This document shows positions 12,701 through 25,757 of a DNA stretch of 64,000 bases, piece by piece (position 1 is the first letter of the stretch; every line of letters starts with the position of its first letter). The notes below the pieces were generated by a model. That model searched no databases. It was not told the DNA's origin and saw only the letters and a program-made list of their open reading frames with translations. Source of the stretch: Struthio camelus (taxonomy: Eukaryota > Chordata > Aves > Struthioniformes > Struthionidae); NCBI RefSeq assembly GCF_040807025.1, contig NC_090942.1, positions 62,576,911 through 62,640,910 of the forward strand, given 5' to 3'. The position numbers and the translations under genes are program-made.

Positions 12701-15700
12701 CTCCTACCCCAACAATTCCTCTGTATTCCTCATCCGACTGCTTGATGGCAATTTCAGTTCTTAGAAAATAACTTGGGGAGGGGAAAAGAAGGGCAGAATA
12801 CAACCCCCCATTACCAAGTTGTATTTTTCAGGTTTTTGACTCTTAACCTATTTCACCCCTGCCCCTTCAGGAATAATCCTCAGAAAGAAGGGCAGAAGGA
12901 GTGAAGAGAAAATTCACCAGATTGAATAACAGATGAATGCAGGACCAGCTGGAGAGAACCCTCTCTCCACAAAAGTGTGTCAGCAGTGAGCTCAGTATTT
13001 AACTAAGCTTGTGGTTTCCAGCACAGATTGCCCTCCAGGGACAATTATGATCCTTCTGTGTCCACCATGGCTGATGCAGGCAACCAGGGCACACACATGG
13101 GGGGCTTCTCTGCAGCTGCACACAAGAGCTTCTGCACATAGAGGCACTGTTACACACAGCTTTTGGATGAAAGGATCATGCCATTTTTGCATGCCAGTGC
13201 AGTTGATTCAACTTACAACACCACTGGAGAAGAGAATACGCTTTTAGCAACCATACAAATTGTGCCTTGCAACATCTGTGCAATATCAGAATGACTCCAA
13301 AATGGAGACAAACCACCTTGTACATAAACTGCAGGGCTAACGATAGCTTGCATAGAAAGGAAATCTTTCCTAAATGCACACACTTTACTCTAAAATGTTT
13401 CAGTCATTTTTTATTTGAAAGAAAAAGCAGGAGAGGCTTTGTCTATATTTTGCATTGCACAGATTTAATGAAAGATGTCATTTTAAACCAGTTTAGTTCA
13501 ACTATTCAAAAAACCCTGGGAGAATACTTAACTCAGTCTCGATATGATTTACACTGGTTTAGTTTAAGTTCATCCCTTGTCATTTTGGGCTGCTTACTGA
13601 GAACCTGTAGGACGTACTCTTGGCTCGATGAGGACAGGGTGAAAACTAAATTCTCCAGCAGCAATGCTGCAGTCCGGGAAGCCCCATGCCCTTCCAGAAA
13701 GTGCAATGTGGAACCACCGCTTGAAGGACAGAAATGCCTGAGCATACTGGAGGTGACTCTGGGAAACAAGCCCAGGAAGAAAACTTTGCAGTTCAGCCAC
13801 CACATCACCCTCCTCCCAGCTCATCCTGGGGGCAGAGAGCACAGCACAACCTGGGAGGGGGGAGCTTTGAGGAGGGAAAAGTTGGAGCCTGGAAAACACC
13901 AAGGAACTATAAATCCCTTTTGGGAGGCTTGAACAAACCAGACCCCAAGAAGAACTCTAAGCACAAATTTACTAAGAACCCATGCCAAGGTCCCTTTAAT
14001 CTGATATCCTGCCTCCCAGGACTAGATGATTAGGTAAAGCATTGAATATACAGAGCGATGCTTCCTGTAGGTTACCCTCCCAAGCTTCCAGCCCTCCATG
14101 GTTTGGTTTAAGGGCATCCTGTACCATAAGCTACAGCTAGAGCACTATTTTATTAACCTCCCACCCTGTGTGCATGATTAATCTCTTTTTCAACATAGTT
14201 ATATTTTTAGACCCCATAGCATCCTGTGGCAGTGAGTTCCATTTAGTTGTGTAATGTGAGAAAACAATTTCCTCCTGTGTTTCTTTGTAAATTCACTTCC
14301 TGCTAACTTGACTGCATTAGCCATTGCTCTTGTATGATGAGAAATGGTGAATCATTGCTCCTTGTTTGCTTTTCCCACAGCTTTCATGATTTTAGGACTG
14401 ATAAAAATGTTTTCTAGAACTCCCCTAGACAAATGGCAAGCACTTAATTTAAAAAAAAAAAGAAAACAAAGAGAGAAAAGATAGAAGCAGATTAAAGCAA
14501 AAGTATATATGTATCAACATTGACTTTTAAAGCTCTGCAAGATTTAAATATGTCGGTACCATTCCTCGTTATAAGAAAATCAGCATAAGTAGCATCTCAC
14601 ATCTCCTGAATGCATCTCTTTTCTTCTGTCTAATTTGTAGGAGGCAGTATGTCTAAAACACAGACACCACTTTAAGGTGTCTCATGGCAACTTCCCCACC
14701 AGTTTTCTTTTCAGGTTGCTTTGATTTGCACCATGACTTTACCTTCAAAGATACTTCAGAAGCTACCCAGATGATGGTTCATGCGTCTATTCAAGAGCGC
14801 CAATCTATTCAAGAGTCTAGCTCTTGCTTTGACACTCATTTTTTGTTTTTATCCTCATAAATTGAAAGGCATGAACACACACACACACAGACTTATTTAC
14901 CCAGCTTCCTTTCCATCCCATGTCCCAGCCAAAAAATTGTGCTTTAATTGGCCCAAGGCATTAAAATGAGACCAATAGATGTCCGAGCACAAAGCCTACA
15001 TCTATTTTCCGTTGTTCTCTTTTAACATTGTGCCTGAGATACCAGAGAAACAAACGTAGGTTGACACCCACTGTCGGACTCATTAAAAAAGCACATTTAA
15101 TGAGATTAGCAGCGTTTCTGCTTTGCGTCCTCCTCTTCCCTGGTAGTAAGAGCCGTTCAGAGCAGTCCTGCGTGAAGGTTATGTGCCGAGGTGGCCTGGC
15201 AAGGCCTCCCTCACCCTGTGCCAGCCCTGGGACATGCTCTGCCCACCAAATTTCCTCGATCAGCAGTCCCCAAGCCTGGCTGCAAACCCTCAGGAAGCAC
15301 CGTTCATCTCAAACGTGGCCACCTTGCTACCCTTCCTTGCTTTCAGCTGTTCCTGCTCCAAAACATCCTTTTAAGGCGAGCTTCTTGCCACGCACAATGT
15401 CACAAAGTGACTCGGCCTAGGGACAGGAAGAGAGAGACGTGGAGCAAGGCGAGATGAAGGCAGCAGCCGTTTCTGCTGCCGATTCCTGGCACCGCTCTCT
15501 AACAGGGTTAGAGAGTCATTTGCTCAAGAAGACAGGCCGCGGCACGTACTTTGGATAAAACTGTTGGACGGCTATGAGTCAACTGGCTTTAAAGGAGAAA
15601 CGAGTGACAAAGCCTGAGGAATGACAGCTGCAGGGTAAGAAGGAATTAAAGCCTGTTGCTCAAAGCAAACGTTTTAAACCGAACACCAAGTTCTCCCTGT

Positions 15701-17519
15701 CAGCTCCACGGTGCTGCTCAGGAGCACAGGAACAAGGGGCAGAAACGCGGGCTCTCCAGCCGATGGACATCCACGGAAATGACTGTGCCTGATCCCTCAT
15801 GAAGCACCGAGCCCACAGCGCTCGCCAGCAGCCTCGCCAGGCTGTCCCGGGGGCGCAGGTGAGGAGACAACCCCCCTCTCAGTAGGCAGACGCCAGCCTG
15901 ACCTGAGGGCAGCCGAATTTGCGAATCTTGCCAGTACCCCAGCAGGGGCAGACCGCTAGTGAGTTGTAAGCTGTAAAATCCAACTCCAACAAGTTGATTG
16001 TTCTTTTTAATTAGAGGAAACGCTGCCCTCGGAAAAAGCAAAAAACGTGTGCAGTCGGTACTATCCGTCTGACTTCAGCTACCCAAAAGAAACCTCAAGG
16101 CATCTGGCTGAAGCTATAAATGTGCAATAAGCAGCAGTTTCGGTGTGCGGTGTTGGAGTGACCAATGCAAGTCTAACAGTTTAACACAAACATAAGCTAT
16201 TAATTTGAGGCGATTATTTTTAGCAGTCATGTAGCTAAGGGAGAAATGGTGCTGGCGGTGCCAGGAAAAAATACAAACACGGACGGTGTGGGTTCCTCCC
16301 TATTCCCCTCCGCCACCTCGGCGCTGACCTGCTGTGCCCTCCGCTGCACCGCGCTTTGTCACAGCACTTGGGCCCCAGAGGGGGAAACGCCTACAAGCCG
16401 TGTGCGTTTTATTTTCAAATACGCTGCTGGTGACGTGACAAGCGAGATTAGGAGCCTCCTCACATGAAACCGTTACGCTAAAACACTAAGTAGCTTTCAC
16501 TTATGTCACGTCGTTTCTCTCTCTGGGATCTTCCTTCGTCACATACCGATCCCTAAGTGCCATCAGAGGAAATATTTGCCTGGAGAGTCCTTGAGCCTCT
16601 CCAGGACCCCATCCCACAATGCACAACCGCAGGAGCGTAAGGGCACGCAAGTCCCAGAGCGGCAAGACCAGCCCATTCAAACGTGATGGCAATTCACTGC
16701 TTTTGCTCGGTCCATGGCACACCGCACGGCCATCACGTGGTTCGCACCTTTAGTAGTTTTGCCCAGCTAGTACTTGACATGGAGTTGAAAAGGGAAATCC
16801 AATCTTTTGGCTGAAAGTATTACCAACTGTTTCTGAAAGCAAGTGACAGGCTCAGCTCCTCAGCTCTGTGTTTAACCTAGAGTGAAACTTGCTTGCAAGA
16901 AAAAAGGTGCTCCCTGCTACAGCAATAAATGAAAGAAACAACAAGCTGGTCTTCATCAAGCAGGTTTGTGAGGAGGCGCCCAGTTCAGCTCCCCTTAAAG
17001 GCAGCTGACACCAGTCTGAAGGCAGCGATGGACATTGGCCACGGCCCGAAGCAGCCTGCTGCGGCCGGGGATGGGGCGAGCGGCAGAGGCTGCTCCGACA
17101 GAGGGTGGTGGCCACAGAGTAGCTGTGCTGTGGGATGTGGGGCAGCCACAGCTTGTAGCACCCGTGGGCCGTCCAGCAAGGAGCTATGGCTGAGCTTGGA
17201 TGTCCCCAGCCGGCCTGAGCAAGGCCAGCAGCTTCGCTAGGGGACGGAAAGCGGTTGGAACTCTCTGTCCTCATATGTATTCCCCTACGTGTCAGCTTAG
17301 TTCATCATTTTAAGAGGTAAAAATGCTATGGGAGAACACTGTTGAACAAGTCTAAAACGAGGAAGGTTTCACAGAGAAAGAGAGAGGGGGAAAAAGGGTG
17401 ATTAAATCAAAAAGAAATCGTATGTGCAAATTCAAATTCTGCACAACAGAACACAGGGCAGGAGTATTTGTCTTACCTTATTTTCCTTCAACACTAGAAA
17501 AAACCCCGACCCACCCCAG
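3723..17519. other. Intergenic, no gene recognised
   Basis: I see only simple repeats (poly-A at 4987-5000, GT run at 6750-6763, GAA at 7783) and short inverted repeats such as TAGGTATTA...TAATACCTA at 9329-9357. One longer open frame (+ 13267-13932, 221 codons) has no recognisable domain. I looked for a following gene such as CHST11, expected by synteny with mammals, and did not recognise an exon. Confidence 0.5.
7783..7806. repeat. (GAA)8 microsatellite
   Basis: Eight uninterrupted GAA triplets lie in otherwise ordinary intergenic sequence. Confidence 0.95.
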
Positions 17520-17810
17520 CTCTGAATTTGGCTGGAGCAGAGAGCAGGGCCAGAGGGGCAGCCGAGCGAGGGAGGGGGCAGCAGAACGTGCCGCCAGACG
17601 CGAGACCCCCAACCCGCAGGACTCGCCTCTCTGTGGGCAACGGCCGTGCTCTCCCCTGGCACGACTCATCGCCACTGGCAGTGTCCCGCATCCCGGGCAC
17701 ACGGCTCCTGCGGCGGGGCGACCCCCTGCCTGCCACGGGGCCGAGCAAGAGTTAGGCCACATGCCGTGCCTGGCACGGAGGTGCACGTTTTACCGCGTGC
17801 TTTTGCGATG
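17520..17810. other. GC- and CpG-rich block downstream of TXNRD1
   Basis: This roughly 300-bp block is visibly richer in CpG than its surroundings (for example CCGCCAGACGCGAGACC and TCCTGCGGCGGGGCGACC). It sits within a wider GC-raised zone from about 15.1 to 18.3 kb. Overlapping open frames on both strands (+ 17398-18009, - 17666-18022) follow from composition and resemble no family I know. It could be a small CpG island for an unannotated transcript or simply a GC-rich patch. Confidence 0.5.
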
Positions 17811-18082
17811 CCTTCACCTCTCCCCACCTCCAAACCTTCCACCTCACCCACAGCCTGAGGCAATGCTTTCCCTGATGAACGCCCAGGCCCCTGCTCCTCA
17901 CCCACTTCCCCACCAGTGGCCCCATACCAGGGACGCCTGTGCTGGCCCAACCAACGCCTCCGGGACTGAAATCTCTTTTCCTGTTTCATGTATGCAGAAG
18001 GGAGACTAACAGTGCGGCACATTCCTTAGTATCATCTCTTTTGGTTTTTATAGGTTTCTCTTTGGAGGCCTAATAGACCTTG

Positions 18083-18283
18083 GCAAGCGAGGAGTCTCAC
18101 ATCAGCCCGTATGGGGCAAGCGAGGAGTCTCACATCAGCCCGTATGGGGCAAGCGAGGAGTCTCACATCAGCCCGTATGGGGCAAGCGAGGAGTCTCACA
18201 TCAGCCCGTATGGGGCAAGCGAGGAGTCTCACATCAGCCCGTATGGGGCAAGCGAGGAGTCTCACATCAGCCCGTACGGAAGG
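18083..18283. repeat. 33-bp minisatellite, 6 copies
   Basis: Head-to-tail units of GCAAGCGAGGAGTCTCACAT + CAGCCCGTATGGG start at 18083, 18116, 18149, 18182, 18215 and 18248. Five copies are identical; the sixth departs near its end (TATGGG to TACGGA). Because 33 is divisible by three, frames stay open through the array and read ASEESHISPYG on + and RADVRLLACPI on -. No start context or homology supports translation. Confidence 0.97.
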
Positions 18284-20803
18284 TAACTGCCCTGGGGAAG
18301 GGAGATGCATTCAGAGGGTTCCTTTGGAGGGAGAGGCAAAGGCAAGTTTGGAAAGAGAGCAGCATCAAGGCCCTAAGATCACAAAAACACACAGATGAAG
18401 ACATGGGGATGACGCATGCACCCAGCCTCAGTCCTGCTTTTCATCTCATCCGTGATCTCATCATTGTCTCCGCTGCTCCACCTCTGATGTCCTTCCTCCC
18501 ACAGCCTGAAATCGTGCCTCCTTCCCAGGCCCAAGCTCCCACCACCTTTCCTCAGCCAACTGCCTCCTCTTACTCCCCCTCCTTTGCCAGAGGCCCAGCT
18601 TTTCTCCTCTCTTAGTGCATTCAAGCACTTATTTGCACTTTTTGTTTTTCCTAAAAATGATTTGGTCACCTCTGTAGCCATGTTCCGTTCTCCCAAGGTC
18701 TAAAACAAGCTCCCTGAGAAAACCAAATTGTCACAAGATGCCTTTTTCCTCTTTCCTCCAAAAACATTTACCAAGGACTGGATTCAAACAACTTCAACAG
18801 CTACCACCAATCCCTCCCTCCCACCTCCACCTACCTTCTAGCTTTTAATTTTTTTTTAAAATACTGTTTTAATTATTTATTTTACTTCAGCAAAAGAGCC
18901 ATGGAGGTGCCACAGGTAGATGCTGGGTAACAAGTGAGCATATGAGATACAATCAAGAGGCAGGGACTGAGCTCCAGTCTCAGAAAGATTGGTAAATCTT
19001 ACCATTTAGAAAAGCTGTTTTCTTTGTTCATAAGGACAGGCTGGACCCCAGGAAGCCCTTTCTCAAAGGGTAACCGTTTTGGACTATAAACTATCCCCAG
19101 TAGCTATCCCAAGGCATTGAATTGCAGGGCAATGGGAAAAGGGGCATTGATTTCCAGGGCAATCAGAAGAGCCAGTCTTCAGAGAGGAAGGGATCCTGAA
19201 ACTTTACTCTTTTCACCACAAATATGGATTCAAACCATATTTTGACCCGAAAGGCGTCTATCAAGTTTTACATAAATATTCAGTCATTCAGTCATCTAGC
19301 ACTTTCTTCACACCCTCGCATCAACATGGCACACATTAGCAGCGCACAATCACAGCTTTTCTCCTACACAGCAATCCCCCAGCTGATGTGTGGCATCACA
19401 GAGCAAGGGTCACACCAGGGTGGCATGTCATGGCCGGAGACACCATCATGAACAGTGCGATGTCTTCCCAGCAGGTACAGCAACAGCACACCACCTCTCC
19501 TACCAGGCAACCTCCAGCACCCATGGCATCTTCATGAGATCCACCTTACCTGAAACCAGCCCTGCTCCATCAGGGGACTTGACAACTGGAGTCTCCTGCA
19601 CCGGGACTCTGGGCAGGCAACAGGTCTTGAAGAAGGGAGGGCAGGATGCTAGTTTGTATACAAGATTCACAGGAAAGTTAGGATTGCCCCAATAAATCAC
19701 ATCAAGAGTGAGAAGGGTAAAAGGGGAGTGATCAGTTGGGGTGGGGGGAAGGGGAGAGCAAAAACCCCCCTAAAACAGTCACTCTCGGAGCTGCCAGTGA
19801 ACTCTAATTCTCTGCTAAAGTTTATGAAAAGTGGTGATCGTCTGCATTTTTATCTGAAATATCTTAGACAGATTTTGATTTGCACTCTGGTACGAGTTCC
19901 AAAAAATGTTAATAATTAATAAAGAATAGAAAATGGGCTGAATATAAATACTGGTTACTATGTTACATTTTCTAGCATATATTTCCAAAGCATGCATGAC
20001 CAAATGTATGCTTAATTTGATACAAACATTAAATACTTGGCTTTGGCAATTAAAACAGCCTTTTGTGATGTTATCATATCATATATGCATCATCATGCAG
20101 AGATGATACTGAAACACACACCAGAAAATGTTTTCCTTCTAGGAGAAACAAGAAGAAACCTTAGTTAGAAAAAAAACAAACAAACAAAAAAAGAACTCCC
20201 AAAACAAAACCAACTCACAGTTTTAAATTTAAGTGAAAATGAAAGAAACCTCCTCCCCAATAAATTATAAAAATGTCACTAGTTTAGAAAGTGCACATTA
20301 TTAATGAGGACATGATCCGTGAAAAAGGACAGATACGTATATGGTCCAACCTTGTGAAGCCAAGCTCATACCTACCATAATTCCTACACTCCAGGGTCTG
20401 ACTTCCTTACAGACATCTTTGAAAACATTGCGATCCCTGTGCTTAAATATGAACAACTACATAGCTGAACAGCTCATGAAACTGTACTCCTGTTTTTTTT
20501 GAAGTTATATATATGGCAGCTAGTACAAACACTGTTAAATATTAAAGTTGGATCCCTAATTCATTCCTTAAGTAAATCCCTTGTATATCTTTAACATGCA
20601 AAAAAAAACGTGCACCAAAAAAACCCCCAAACCCAGTTTTCAGAGCAATATGTACCTTCAAAACTCAAAAGATTAAACAGTTACAACTAGGTTTATCCAA
20701 GTGGCCTCTTCTGGCCTTAAAAAAAAAAGAGTCTTCTTGCTATCACCTTATTTCTTTGCTTGAAAGATCCATCAAACTGAGCACCTGTTTGTGCAATATT
20801 GCA
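18284..20803. other. Intergenic, no gene seen
   Basis: Starts GC-rich after the minisatellite and becomes AT-rich above about 19.8 kb. A minus-strand AATAAA occurs at 18876-18881, which is unlikely to be the TXNRD1 end because it would imply a 3' UTR of about 3.5 kb. Confidence 0.5.
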
Positions 20804-22363
20804 TTTATTCAATGAACTGGCCAGAAAAATAACACCACAGATTGTTCTGATACCACATAAAACATGTTCAAAAATCCTTCAGTTATGTTTGAGTTTATAA
20901 AAATAACTTAACACACTATTATAGAAAATTCAGCAGTAAAAGATGAATTTGTTACTGGGTAGAAATTTAGGCATAAAGTCTTCTGCTCAAGGAGCTGGAT
21001 AATTTAACCCTTATTCACACTGCAATACTGAACTCCCAAGAACTGTTAGTAATCTGTAACCTCCTGCTAAAACAGAGGGAAATGAAGAACCAGATCAAAA
21101 AGAAGATTCATTTCCATTACAAAGAAGCACTTTACCATTTCTTGATAAATACGTATGCAGTTTATCCAGCACAGGAGGAATACTCAAGAAAGTAAGTCTG
21201 TTTGTCATTTTTAAGGGAAATCTGTTTAAAAAGTATTATTTTCTTAATTAAATACAAAACAAAGCATATGTGGAACTAAAAATAGCTTTAGGCCTTGTCT
21301 ACCTTGAAGATTTTTACCTTGAAGGTTTTTGGAAGTTGGGGGGAGTTTTGTTTGTCTGGTTGGTTGGTTTTTGACTGTATAGCCCAACTAACCTGAAGGA
21401 CGGACTGCCTCCATGCTGCTGCGCTCAAAGTGGCCACTTCAGACCAGAAACAACGCAGCATACAATAGCCCATGTGTAAAGGAAGAATTTATTCAAATTG
21501 AATGAAGCTCTATAAAGCTCTTGGTAAAATAACTTATTCCAAATTGGAGTTCTGTCAGTTCCGAAAGTGGATGAATTATAACCACATAAGCTGCAAGATA
21601 AAGCTAAAAAGATAACATCTGTGTACATACATGGTTGTGACTATCAGGAAAAAGCTTTTCTATATAGCAATGCCTTAAAAGTATTTTCCTGACTCATCAA
21701 GGAAAACATTTTCACAAATAAATATCTCTAAAATAAAAAATGGTGACGGAGTCAATTTGGAAGCCAAAATGCTGTTCTAGATGGTACTAAGCCTTTCTGC
21801 AAGGATATTTTCTTCCTCATGATCAAACTTGTAGCTAGAATCTCCTGTCCCTAGGCATGCCTCACCTATGTGACTGTCATCTGATAAAAAGTATGCTCAT
21901 GAAGAGAACTTGCAGTTGCAGCTTTATAACTTAGCACACAGAGACTATACAATTATCTGGACTTGTGGTAATACATTTGAATTAGGAAGCTCTTTGTACA
22001 GGTAATAAAAGAGAGAGGGGAAAAAAAAGTTATTGTGCAGCTGTGCTAACAGTTCTTCCATCACTGCCCACCAGGAAACGCTGGCTGCAGGCTGTGATTT
22101 CATGACAGCATTCTGTTCAATGCCCTGCTACGCAACAGCTCAATAGTCAATATTCCCATTGCGTTGCTGATTGCCATCCAATCACTGCAAGTGACTGAAC
22201 TCCCACAGTGCTCTTCGCCATAGAATAACGGAACGCTTCAGTTAAGATTTAAACAGTTCTGCAGAGGTTTGATGATGATTTCTCTCAAAATGTTCCTTCT
22301 GAACTGCACAAGTCAGCCACAGCAATGAAAGTCAGTCTCTGGCAATAGCGACAATGGGAGTCT
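20804..22363 (-). other. TXNRD1: TXNRD1 3' UTR (extent uncertain)
   Basis: Sequence after the stop has no further exon. Minus-strand AATAAA signals appear at 21488-21493 and 20804-20809; which one is used, if either, cannot be told from the sequence, so the lower boundary is the farther signal. The SECIS-like element lies near the proximal end and would be kept with either signal. Confidence 0.4.
22048..22112 (-). promoter_or_regulatory. SECIS element in TXNRD1 3' UTR
   Basis: About 255 nt after the TAA, the minus strand reads GTCATGAAATCAC...GGCAGTGATGGAA. ATGA lies at 22100-22103 and TGAT at 22060-22063, 36 nt apart, which fits the SECIS non-Watson-Crick quartet. Flanking bases (ATGAA.TCAC and GTGATGGAA.AACTG) match the human TXNRD1 SECIS as I remember it. 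The canonical apical AA appears as AG, so the call rests on the quartet, spacing and homology. Confidence 0.75.
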
Positions 22364-22432
22364 TTAACCTCAGCATCCAGCCTGAAGGGTATTTCCACCA
22401 GAACGCTTAGTCACAGAGAGTGTGGTAAATAT
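22364..22432 (-). CDS. TXNRD1: TXNRD1 exon 15, C-terminus with selenocysteine
   Basis: Acceptor CTTTTAAG. It encodes IFTTLSVTKRSGGNTLQAGC, then TGA (22370-22372), GGT and TAA (22364-22366). The family tail is Gly-Cys-Sec-Gly, so the TGA is read as selenocysteine, with the real stop two codons later. The Cys-Sec pair is the flexible redox centre that reduces thioredoxin. Standard gene finders would truncate the protein at Cys. Confidence 0.97.
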
Positions 22433-24964
22433 CTTAAAAGAAAGAAACAAAAATATTTTCAGTATGCCAAAATGAATCTTCTGGACAATTAACTTGGGCA
22501 CAATGCTTAAAACCACAGCCATTTTTAAATCACAGTAATAAAATAATAAATGAAAAACATGCATATAAAATCCTTGCCACTAAATGGTATACACACACAA
22601 AAATACTCTCTTAATTTGCCTTATGGTCTTCCTTTTGCAGTGGAGAAGAAACAATTAAGGGACGTCAGATGGCTTTATACCACCTTTTGTCTTACTGCCC
22701 TTAAGTTTGCACAGTGGGAATGAGCTCAGCAATAACACTCTCCAGTCTGTACAACTAATGCGCATGTATCTTTATGGCTCAAGGAGGATTTCTTCTTTGT
22801 GAAAGTGAAGTTAACCTCAGGCAGCAGCATTTCAAGAGAACATAAATTTTGCCTCTGTACCATTCCCAATATTATGGAAACGTGGAACTGGTTGCTGATC
22901 TAGATGTTATGTCTGGGTTTTTTTTTTAATCTTCTGGACAATAGCTAAGAAACACTCGGTAAACCTAGCTCAATCTTTACTGCTTTCAGCTCATGTTAAA
23001 GAAAACACATTCAAGAATAATTATTGTAAAATTAAAAAGTGCCAAAAATTCTAAAGGAAAACGAATTCTACCAAACCTCATTTAATATTGGAACTTTACT
23101 ATGCAAATGATTGCATTGTTTTGCACACATACAATATAGAAAGGAATACAGGAAATCAAAACCACTTCTGTCTAAATGGTTCAAAGTTGCAGTAATTAGC
23201 TATCATCAAAGGCATCTCTCAGGAAGAATAAACTTAGCACAGAATAAAGAATGTGCACATTTCAGTTATGCAAATAACACTGAAGTATCTAAAGATAATG
23301 GGGATCTGAAAGCCCTGCAGTTCTCTAAGTAGAAGCTTTGCTGCATTAAGGCTGCTAGCAGCTCTTTGGAGAACATCATCAATAAATGATATACCTCTTC
23401 CACTTTCTACAAGCATGTAAAGCATTATGCACAAATCAGGAAGACAAATGCATGTCTAATGTATATGGCAGAGGAACAGAAATATATTTAAACTAACTAT
23501 GGTGCGTGGTTTGAGATAGCGTTTCTAACCCTTCAGCTCTGATCCACAGGCTGATAACATATGAGAATTTTCATTTTTCACTTTGAAATAACAATAAAGA
23601 TGAAAGTGTGCAAACTTTTATCTGCTTCCTTCTTGACCCTATCACAAACTCTGGGCATGCTAGCCAACTCCAACGGCTATGGGGACCGCGCAGCTCCCCG
23701 ACTCCGGTGAGTCAGCTGGGAGCCATTTGGTAATTATTGGAAAGCAGTCATTAACTAACTCACAGAATCACCCCAGCTTTCAAAAAACACTTTCCCTTCA
23801 TCACAGATGCTCAATTATACATGCCTGTATTTCAAGCAGTGCAGTAGAGTCTGGGGTGAAAGGCAATTCTCTGCAAGGCTGAGGTCTTACCACTCTGCGT
23901 TCACGTATTTTACATTGCAAAAAATTCCATTTTGACTTCAGACTCTTTGCAGAATAAGACGCTGCTCAAATAAGGAAAGCAAACTTTGGCTTCAGTTTGT
24001 AAGCAGAGAGAACAGGAACCTCGCTCTTACCGTCTTCTTTAAGTTGAGTAATATTACGTTTCATTTGAGACTCTGGGAAATTAAACGATCCTAATGCCAG
24101 TGAAGATGGCAGTATTTGACTTAACAATCCTGCCACCTTCTTACTGAGATCAGACTTCCTTTCCCTTAGCCTGTTCATAGGTCTAAGATTAAAAAAAAGC
24201 TGATACTATCCACCATTCCATTCATCCAGATATGTGTAATACCTACAAATGTCAAAAAAATGTAAAGGATTTTTTAAAATGAAAGACTACCATCCTTGCA
24301 CTTCCATTTTTGTTGACTGTATAACAGATGGGATTAAGTAACAGGCATAGAAAAAGATCTTTGACTATTGGCACTAAAAACAATCACTCTTCCCCTGACC
24401 TTTTAATTCGTGTGTGCCTCCTGAGCCAATTTCCTCCTCCTGCACCCAGGTAAATATGATCAGCTGAAATTATCTACCTAAATTATGGCTAATCATCATT
24501 CCATTCAGTTTCAATGTTAGCAGCTCAGATGTCCAGAATAAATTATGACTATCATCCTCTCTTCACACTGCATATGCTAATATCCTACTTGAGTTCACAG
24601 GTTTGAATGCCTCACTCAGACTTTCACCTCTACAGGGCCTCTGATAAAATAAGAGCTTGCTGCCGCCACTTCAAAGGCTTCCAGGAACACCATTATAACA
24701 CGATATTACAGGAGAAAGTAGAAACTTTACTGCAGATGCTTTGAAGATGACTCAAATTGCTAGCAGTTCTTTATATTATGGAGCTCATGTTATACTGCTT
24801 ACACTGTATCAGTTCGGAAAAACAAAACAGAGAATTGGACTTCACTTTTGCAGACTGGCATCGTGGTGCTATTCCACTTTGTAGCTAAAACATATACACG
24901 TTAAAAACACAGACTCTGTACAAAGACCTACTAACAGAGGTCACACAGTTGACTGGGATCCTCA

Positions 24965-25035
24965 CCTAATATACACTGGTCATAGCGCCACGAAAATCAG
25001 TTGGAGCATCTCTGATTTACACCAAAGAGGAGCTG
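24965..25035. repeat. Possible ancient amniote repeat relic
   Basis: ACTGGTCATAGCGCC ... ATCAGTTGGAGCATC ... CTGATTTACACC resembles an old amniote repeat that contains a dyad with TTTACACCAG-like ends. The match is by eye only. Confidence 0.35.
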
Positions 25036-25613
25036 TCTCTCACCCTCTAAAGAGGCTTCAGATCTTCATTAAAAGAGGAACAGCAAGACAAACACAAGAA
25101 GAGATGCTTGTGCTGCTTCTTGTGCCTCATTCCAAAAGTGAGGACAAAGAACGGGTAAAGGAGGGATCTCTAAAAGGGCGGCATTTAATAGAAAAATCAT
25201 CATGTAGCTGGTCCTGTTCTACAGCACCAGTTCATAGGCCTATTTCGAGTAGGCCTACAAATCTACTCCTGTGAGCTAAAAAATCAGCTTTGACAGCCAA
25301 TTTAGTATAAACAGTATTTGAAGCCTTTATAAACGGGTTTTTGAGCGTGAGAAAAATTCTGTAGTCCCCAGTAGAGGGAGCACTGGATTAGGGGAGACTA
25401 TAAATATTAAGCAAATTAATAAATCAAAAAAAATCCCAGGTAAGATCCTAGATTATAATTATAAAATTAACATTTGGGTTTAAACAAAATTACTTTTGTG
25501 CCTTCTCCTACATTGTTCCTCCTTCCCCAAACACTTTAATAAAATTCTGGTATTCAGGTTTCCAACATCTTATCCGAGAACGTTACAAAAGCTGGGATAT
25601 GAAGGTGACTTTA

Positions 25614-25757
<144 letters not shown>

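Noticed and set aside
17398-18022. Long ORFs as a new gene (+ 203 codons, - 118 codons)
   Set aside because: Overlapping frames on both strands in GC-rich DNA, low-complexity composition, no family features.
18080-18286. Repetitive ORF ASEESHISPYG as a repeat protein, or the array as CRISPR
   Set aside because: Units are contiguous without spacers, and the open frame follows from a unit length divisible by three.
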